Shown here: positions 60,677-64,000 of the stretch, in pieces
Layout: every line of letters begins with the position of its first letter
Position numbering within the stretch: position 1 is the stretch's first letter
NCBI RefSeq assembly: GCF_017939745.1
Contig: NZ_JAGKQQ010000001.1
Span: forward strand, 4,464,001-4,528,000
Direction: 5' to 3'
Source: Gemmata palustris
Lineage (GTDB): Bacteria > Planctomycetota > Planctomycetia > Gemmatales > Gemmataceae
DNA length: 64,000 nt
The notes under the pieces: model-generated
The model's database searches: none
What the model was told of the DNA's origin: nothing
The model's input: the letters and a program-made list of their open reading frames with translations, nothing else
Translations under genes and position numbers: made by a program

Positions 60677-60751
60677 GCGGCGCGGGGGGAGTCGAACCCC
60701 ATCTCCTCAGCCTTCACAGGGCCGCGTGCTAACCGTTACACCACATGCCGC
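60677..60751 (-). tRNA. tRNA-His (GTG)
   Basis: Cloverleaf fits: acceptor CGGCATG with the extra G-1 and discriminator C73, both hallmarks of tRNA-His, and anticodon loop CTGTGAA. CCA is not encoded. Last gene of the array. Confidence 0.88.
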
Positions 60752-60800
60752 ACGGAGCCGAGAAACGTTGCACCGTCGTGCGAAAGAACGCAACTCGGAG

Positions 60801-60874
60801 TGATCCTGGGTGGAATCGAACCACCGTTCTCCTCCGTGTCAGGGAGGCGCCTTGAACCGCTAGACCACAGGACC
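60801..60874 (-). tRNA. tRNA-Val (GAC)
   Basis: Acceptor GGTCCTG pairs with CAGGATC, T arm GGTGG/CCACC, anticodon stem CCTCC/GGAGG with loop CTGACAC. U8 is present. Confidence 0.88.
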
Positions 60875-60970
60875 AGATGAATGTTCAGTAATTTTGTCTT
60901 CAGTGTTCAGTTTTGGAAACGCGCGCTGCACAAACTGTGCAGTACAATTCGGACGGAACGCTCTCCCGAG

Positions 60971-61042
60971 TACCCCGGCCAGGATTTGAACCCGGAACGC
61001 CGCGTTCGAGGCGCGGAATGATGTCCGTTTCACCACCAGGGC
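60971..61042 (-). tRNA. tRNA with anticodon TCG (Arg?), unusual C33
   Basis: Acceptor GCCCTGG/CCGGGGT, T arm CCGGG/CCTGG. The best anticodon stem, CCGCG/CGCGG, leaves loop CCTCGAA, which puts TCG (Arg) in the anticodon but C instead of U at position 33. Sliding the loop by one gives CGA with a much poorer stem. Confidence 0.65.
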
Positions 61043-61057
61043 ATTTCATCAACTCAG

Positions 61058-61145
61058 CGGAGGGGGTGGGATTCGAACCCACATACCCGCGAGGGGCTAT
61101 CGCTTTAGCAAAGCGACCCGGCAAAGCCGTATCCGGCTCCCGTCC
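61058..61145 (-). tRNA. tRNA-Ser (GCT)
   Basis: Long variable arm, T arm GTGGG/CCCAC, anticodon stem TCGCT/AGCGA with loop TTGCTAA. The acceptor GGACGGG/CCCCTCC has one C-C mismatch and position 8 is A rather than U. Confidence 0.75.
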
Positions 61146-61162
61146 GTAAGTGACCGGCGTGC

Positions 61163-61238
61163 GTTCAACAGGTGCGAAGCGCAAAACGAACCCCAGTCGG
61201 CCGGACGTTGATTGGTCCGCGCCTCGCACCTGTTGAAC
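61163..61238. repeat. Inverted repeat inside the tRNA array
   Basis: GTTCAACAGGTGCGA and its complement TCGCACCTGTTGAAC form arms at the two ends, separated by about 46 bases, in the gap between the Ser and TGC tRNA genes. Its T-arm-like GGGGTTCG suggests it may derive from a tRNA gene. Confidence 0.6.
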
Positions 61239-61252
61239 ACACACCGATCAAG

Positions 61253-61320
61253 TGGAACCGCGGGGAGTCGAACCCCGTCGTCGTGTTTGCAAGACACAAC
61301 TCTCGCCCGCGAACGATCCC
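61253..61320 (-). tRNA. tRNA-like gene, anticodon TGC (Ala?) with short D arm
   Basis: Acceptor GGGATCG/CGGTTCC includes a G3-U70 pair, the alanine identity element, with A73. The anticodon stem TGTGT/ACACG holds loop CTTGCAA (TGC, Ala); reading TTGCAAA instead would give GCA (Cys) with a poor stem. The D region is only about 14 bases. Confidence 0.6.
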
Positions 61321-61335
61321 ATTTGAAAAGCACAG

Positions 61336-61417
61336 TGACCTCGGTGGGGGTCGAACCCACACGCCTTACGGCAGCCGGCTCTCAACCGACTCTGGCTACC
61401 AATTACAGCACGAGGTC
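61336..61417 (-). tRNA. tRNA-Leu (GAG)
   Basis: Acceptor GACCTCG/CGAGGTC, T arm GTGGG/CCCAC, anticodon loop TTGAGAG on stem GTCGG/CCGGC, and a long variable arm as expected for Leu. Confidence 0.88.
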
Positions 61418-61429
61418 ATTTTCCGTCAG

Positions 61430-61512
61430 TGGCCCAGGAGGGAGTTGAACCCTCACGCCCGTTACGGCACCGGCTTCTGAGACCGGCGTGGCTCCCGTTA
61501 CACCACCGGGCC
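61430..61512 (-). tRNA. tRNA-Leu (CAG), class II
   Basis: Acceptor GGCCCGG/CTGGGCC, anticodon stem CCGGT/GCCGG with loop CTCAGAA, long variable arm, T arm GAGGG/CCCTC. Confidence 0.87.
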
Positions 61513-61542
61513 ATGCGCGCTCCGATTCGTCGGAGCGCGAGT

Positions 61543-61610
61543 CGCGAAGCCTGGGACTCGAACCCAGCGGCCGGGCTTATGAGACCCGGCAGAGCGCCTG
61601 CCCGCCCGCG
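61543..61610 (-). tRNA. tRNA with anticodon CAT (Met/Ile), short D arm, weak acceptor
   Basis: Anticodon stem CGGGT/GCCCG with loop CTCATAA, T arm CTGGG/CCCAG. The D arm is a compact hairpin GGCAG/CTGCC, U8 is missing, and the acceptor CGCGGGC pairs with GCTTCGC only with a bulge. Possibly degenerate; paralogue of the next gene. Confidence 0.6.
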
Positions 61611-61641
61611 ATAGATCTCGGCGGCATAACGCGCCGAGGAG

Positions 61642-61709
61642 TTGCGGACCTGGGAGTTGAACCCAGCATCCAGGCTTATGAGACCCGGTCGGGCGCCGGC
61701 CCGTCCGCA
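61642..61709 (-). tRNA. tRNA with anticodon CAT (Met/Ile), short D arm
   Basis: Acceptor TGCGGAC/GTCCGCA is fully paired, with A73; T arm CTGGG/CCCAG; anticodon loop CTCATAA. The D region is a short GGGC/GCCC hairpin and position 8 is G, so it is 68 bases long instead of 72 or more. Confidence 0.68.
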
Positions 61710-61719
61710 ATTCATGGAG

Positions 61720-61794
61720 TGGTGACGGTGGGATTCAAACCCACACTGTCCACGTTCTGAGCGTGGCGACTCCTGCCAGTTGGTCTACATCACC
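61720..61794 (-). tRNA. tRNA-Leu anticodon (CAG) on a class I body
   Basis: Acceptor GGTGATG/CGTCACC, D stem GAC/GTC, anticodon stem CCACG/CGTGG with loop CTCAGAA, T arm GTGGG/CCCAC. The variable loop is only five bases (ACAGT), which is not expected for leucine. Confidence 0.82.
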
Positions 61795-61863
61795 GTTCGG
61801 GAACCACTTGATGTCAATAAACCGGTGAGCTGACACCGCGCTTATTCTTCAAGCCGCTCCGAG

Positions 61864-61936
61864 TGACCCGTGGGGGAATCGAACCCCCGTTATCAGGTTG
61901 AGAACCTGGCGTCCTGAACCGCTAGACGAACGGGCC
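61864..61936 (-). tRNA. tRNA-Glu (CTC)
   Basis: Acceptor GGCCCGT/ACGGGTC, T arm GGGGG/CCCCC, anticodon loop TTCTCAA, D arm of the Glu type (TCGTCTAGCGG). Confidence 0.88.
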
Positions 61937-61950
61937 GTATTTTGGGAGCG

Positions 61951-62057
61951 CGGAATTCGGAGTGCGGAACGCGGAGCGAAAACTAAGATCAGGCTCCGAT
62001 TTGTTCCGCTTCTCGTATATTTGTTCCGCGTTCAACGCTCCGCATTCCGCACTTTTC
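61951..62057. repeat. GGAATTCGGAGTGCGGAA-type palindrome in the tRNA array
   Basis: GCGGAATTCGGAGTGCGGAACGCGG on the left has its inverted partner (CCGCGTTCAACGCTCCGCATTCCGC) on the right, around a lower-GC middle. It separates the Glu(CTC) and Tyr tRNA genes. Confidence 0.75.
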
Positions 62058-62061
62058 CCAG

Positions 62062-62147
62062 TGCCCCGGGTGGGAATCGAACCCACATTGCCCACAAGGG
62101 GCGGCTGCTTTACAGGCAGCCTGGCGGCCCACCGCGCGCCCGGAGGC
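62062..62147 (-). tRNA. tRNA-Tyr (GTA)
   Basis: Anticodon stem GCTGC/GCAGC with loop CTGTAAA, long variable arm as in bacterial Tyr, T arm GTGGG/CCCAC. The acceptor GCCTCCG/CCGGGGC has one mismatch and position 8 is G. Confidence 0.78.
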
Positions 62148-62166
62148 GTAACCGACATCAATCGAG

Positions 62167-62240
62167 TAGCACGGGAGGGATTTGAACCCACACACACCAA
62201 GGTTTGAGCTTGGTCGCACTTCCAGTTGGCGTACCGTGCC
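62167..62240 (-). tRNA. tRNA-Leu anticodon (CAA) on a class I body
   Basis: Acceptor GGCACGG/CCGTGCT, D stem CGC/GCG, anticodon stem CCAAG/CTTGG with loop CTCAAAC, and a five-base variable loop (TGTGT). Close in design to the class I Leu(CAG) gene at 61720. Confidence 0.8.
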
Positions 62241-62248
62241 GTCAATTC

Positions 62249-62332
62249 CGTTCTTAGTTCCAAGCTCCAGGTTCCAAATTGATAACCCGCAATCACGTAT
62301 TTAACTTGGAACTAAGAGCCTGGAATCTGAAA
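62249..62332. repeat. TTCCAAGCTCCAGGTTCCA-type palindrome in the tRNA array
   Basis: TTAGTTCCAAGCTCCAGGTTCCA at the left and its degenerate inverted partner (AACTTGGAACTAAGAGCCTGGAA) at the right. Related to the repeat at 51466-51556. Confidence 0.75.
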
Positions 62333-62339
62333 CTCTTAA

Positions 62340-62410
62340 AGCCCCCGGCGGGAGTCGAACCCGCGCGTCCGCCATACCAAGACGGCAAGCTACCGCTACA
62401 TCACAGGGGC
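62340..62410 (-). tRNA. tRNA-Thr (GGT)
   Basis: Acceptor GCCCCTG/CGGGGGC, anticodon stem CCGTC/GGCGG with loop TTGGTAT, T arm GCGGG/CCCGC, U8 present. Confidence 0.86.
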
Positions 62411-62436
62411 GATATATCTCCAGTCCCGAAATCAAG

Positions 62437-62507
62437 AGCGCCCAGTGGGAGTCGAACCCACACATCCGCCTTGGCAAAGCGATAGGCTACCGCTACATCA
62501 TGGGCGC
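62437..62507 (-). tRNA. tRNA-Gly (GCC)
   Basis: Acceptor GCGCCCA/TGGGCGC fully paired, anticodon loop TTGCCAA, T arm GTGGG/CCCAC. D arm TGATGTAGCGGTAGCC matches that of the neighbouring Thr gene. Confidence 0.87.
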
Positions 62508-62528
62508 GGAACGAACCGTCACAGACAG

Positions 62529-62602
62529 TGGAAGCGGTGGGAATCGAACCCACGTACACCTGCTTAAGAGGCAGGCTCCTAGCCAACGTCGGACACACTT
62601 CC
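62529..62602 (-). tRNA. tRNA-Lys (CTT)
   Basis: Acceptor GGAAGTG/CGCTTCC, anticodon stem CCTGC/GCAGG with loop CTCTTAA, T arm GTGGG/CCCAC. Confidence 0.87.
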
Positions 62603-62622
62603 ATTTACCCGGTGTCGGGTAG

Positions 62623-62695
62623 CGATCCCGAGGGGACTCGAACCCCCGATCTTCTCCGTGACAGGGAGACGGCCACTCCACTGGCCCGCGGGACC
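62623..62695 (-). tRNA. tRNA-Asp (GTC)
   Basis: Acceptor GGTCCCG/CGGGATC with G73 as expected for Asp, anticodon stem TCTCC/GGAGA with loop CTGTCAC, T arm GGGGG/CCCCT. Position 8 is C instead of U. Confidence 0.82.
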
Positions 62696-62707
62696 GTTCA
62701 CGAACAG

Positions 62708-62788
62708 CAGGTGGGGGAGGAATCGAACCCCGCAGGACGAACCGTCGGTTTTGGAGACCGAGTGCGTTCCCAGACGCAATCCCCACCT
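62708..62788 (-). tRNA. tRNA-Trp (CCA) with extended variable region
   Basis: Acceptor AGGTGGG/CCCACCT with G73, anticodon stem TCGGT/ACCGA with loop CTCCAAA. The variable region is about 12 bases rather than 5, and position 8 is G. G73 fits Trp. Confidence 0.75.
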
Positions 62789-62797
62789 GTATTTCAG

Positions 62798-62870
62798 TAC
62801 CCCGTGCGGGAGTCGAACCCGACCTGGGCGGCTTGAAAGGCCACCGACCTCACCGGAAGTCGAACGGGGC
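62798..62870 (-). tRNA. tRNA-Glu (TTC)
   Basis: Acceptor GCCCCGT/ACGGGGT, D stem GAC/GTC, anticodon stem GTGGC/GCCGC with loop CTTTCAA. First gene of the array in the direction of transcription. Confidence 0.85.
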
Positions 62871-63288
62871 ATAAATCTCTTCCGGCGCGTCCCCAAAACG
62901 AGAACCGGCCGGGGGTCACTTGTACCCCCGGCCGGCGCGGTTGCCATAACATGGCTCGCCAGGGGTCACCCACTCGTATCGCTCTTACCGCTCAGACTGA
63001 CTTCAAGCTCGACGCGCGCCGCGGTATCAAGATCCAGGCTTAACGCATAACCCGTTTCCAGGCCGGCGGTATACAGCGTCTTCGCGGCGACCGTCGCGGT
63101 CGTTAGTTGAAGCTCGTTACTCGTGTGCCAGCGTGTCATGGTTGTATCGGGTGTACGTTGAGTTCCGTGTTGGTGATTAACCCGCGGTTGTTGATTCCAA
63201 CTCGCGGTGTACGCTAGATAGACGCGGGACTCATCAAAGGGTTCGCACAGAATCGAATTTATTTTGCGCGGGCGTTGAGAACTCAATC
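62871..63288. other. Region upstream of the tRNA array and of ribD
   Basis: Holds a stable 12-bp hairpin (CCGGCCGGGGGT/ACCCCCGGCCGG, about 62906-62936) followed on the minus strand by TTCTCGTTTTGG, and a doubtful small leftward frame at 62966-63139. The promoters of the array and of ribD should lie here but were not pinned down. Confidence 0.45.
62966..63139 (-). CDS. Possible small protein
   Basis: A 57-residue frame starting MTRWHTSNELQLTTATVAAK and continuing ALSLDLDTAARVELEVSLSG. The alternation of hydrophobic residues looks protein-like, but no family, Shine-Dalgarno or neighbour supports it. It lies between the tRNA array and ribD, followed by the stable hairpin at 62906-62936, which would serve as its terminator. 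Confidence 0.35.
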   Translation of the reverse strand: MTRWHTSNELQLTTATVAAKTLYTAGLETGYALSLDLDTAARVELEVSLSGKSDTSG

Positions 63289-64000
63289 GTGAACGATCTA
63301 GAACCCTGGATGCGGCATACTCTTGCGCTGGCAGCGCGGGGGCGCGGATTTGTCGAACCGAACCCGATGGTCGGGGCCGTCGTGCTCGACACGAGCGGCC
63401 AGTTGGTGGGTGAGGGCTGGCACCAGAAGTTCGGTGGCCCGCACGCAGAAGTGTTCGCGCTGGCCGCGGCCGGAGATCGCGCACGCGGCGGAACACTCGT
63501 GGTCACGCTCGAACCGTGCTGTCACCACGGGAAGACGCCCCCCTGTACTGATGCGGTTCTGAAAGCGGGTATCGCCCGCGTTGTAGTAGCGATGGCCGAT
63601 CCGTTCCCGAAAGTGGCCGGCGGCGGGATCTCGATTTTGCGAGAGGCTGGAAAGGACGTTCACGTAGGGTTGTGTGAACCGGACGCGCTCGCCCTCAACG
63701 CCCCTTACTTGAAGTTGATCCGCACCGGGCGCCCGTGGGTTCATGCGAAATGGGCCATGACACTCGACGGGAAAATCGCCACGCGAACCGGTGATTCCAA
63801 GTGGATCAGCGGGGAAGAGTCGCGGCGCCGAGTTCACGAACTGCGCGGGCGGCTGGACGCGATTATTGTGGGGCGTGGAACCGTCGTGGCCGATGATCCG
63901 CTTCTTACAGCTCGGCCCGCGGGGGCGCGTGTCGCAACGCGCGTGGTAATTTCGGCTTCCGGCGATTTACCCGAACGATGTCACTTGCGCACAACCGCAC
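63289..64000 (+). CDS. ribD: Bifunctional riboflavin biosynthesis deaminase/reductase RibD (partial)
   Basis: Incomplete at the right edge; 237 residues are visible. It deaminates and then reduces the pyrimidine intermediate of riboflavin synthesis. The N-terminal cytidine-deaminase-like domain shows GFVEPNPMVGAVV, HAE at 52-54 (Zn ligand His52 and catalytic Glu54) and EPCCHHGKTPPC (Zn cysteines near 77 and 86). The reductase domain starts RPWVHAKWAMTLDGKIA, followed by SGEESRRRVHELR and AIIVGRGTVVADDP, all typical of RibD. The start is GTG at 63289; ATG at 63310 is an alternative. No FMN riboswitch was recognised upstream. Confidence 0.9.
   Translation, partial: MNDLEPWMRHTLALAARGRGFVEPNPMVGAVVLDTSGQLVGEGWHQKFGGPHAEVFALAAAGDRARGGTLVVTLEPCCHHGKTPPCTDAVLKAGIARVVVAMADPFPKVAGGGISILREAGKDVHVGLCEPDALALNAPYLKLIRTGRPWVHAKWAMTLDGKIATRTGDSKWISGEESRRRVHELRGRLDAIIVGRGTVVADDPLLTARPAGARVATRVVISASGDLPERCHLRTTA

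Noticed and set aside
63140..63288. FMN riboswitch upstream of ribD
   Set aside because: The conserved RFN element segments were not found; only a short lower-GC leader is visible.

Overview
The window is GC-rich and looks like a planctomycete chromosome, most likely a Gemmata-type (Gemmataceae) organism. The lineage evidence is direct: four DUF1559 prepilin-like proteins with an N-terminal [12 protein letters not shown] or SLVEVLVV-type methylation segment and a C-terminal H-X9-DG motif, the DUF1549/DUF1553 plus DUF1501 pair, a PVC-type membrane-bound dehydrogenase ending in a haem-binding domain, a TIGR02996 protein, DUF4058-like proteins and large Hanks-type kinases with membrane-anchored sensory or formylglycine-enzyme-like domains. 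Species cannot be assigned from sequence reading alone.

Layout. 1-7 kb: nicotinate phosphoribosyltransferase, a pilin-like protein, two small proteins, a kinase/FGE-domain fusion and a secreted beta-propeller. 7-11 kb: sparse, with an Flp pilin, two small proteins, an HAD-family protein and several palindromes. 11-22.5 kb: FGGY sugar kinase, lipoprotein, large secreted protein, a DacZ-like diadenylate cyclase, cystathionine beta-synthase-type enzyme, DUF4058-like pair, TIGR02996 protein and a pilin. 22.6-32 kb: DnaJ-type B chaperone, rnpA-yidD, ThuA-like protein, a transmembrane kinase, a Pro-rich secreted protein, a Vgb-like propeller, and a pilin/lipoprotein pair. 32-35.6 kb: an accessory-looking operon of MarR regulator, flavin-dependent halogenase-like enzyme, YeiH-type transporter and small membrane protein. 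36-39.5 kb: a lower-GC cassette of secreted proteins (DUF1573-like, Cys-rich, membrane-anchored, pilin). 40-48.4 kb: a decayed IS1 transposase, DUF1549/1553 and two DUF1501 proteins, an HNH-like nuclease and an IS630-family element. 48.4-51.3 kb: an orphan VgrG/Hcp pair. 51.6-60.4 kb: dehydrogenase, YggS, HIT, an RNase HII-like protein, WD40-like protein, MATE exporter and ArsR regulator. 60.7-62.9 kb: a same-strand array of 19 tRNA genes. The right edge carries the start of ribD.

Two things stand out. One is the dense tRNA array, which mixes ordinary tRNAs with several of odd shape: leucine anticodons on short-variable-loop bodies, shortened D arms, and position 8 not U. The other is a set of unrelated palindromic or dispersed repeats in nearly every long intergenic gap. 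One repeat family has been read into the C-terminus of RNase P protein, and another copy of it supplies the probable ribosome-binding site of the RNase HII-like gene.

All family assignments come from motif recognition in the translated sequence; no search or folding program was run.
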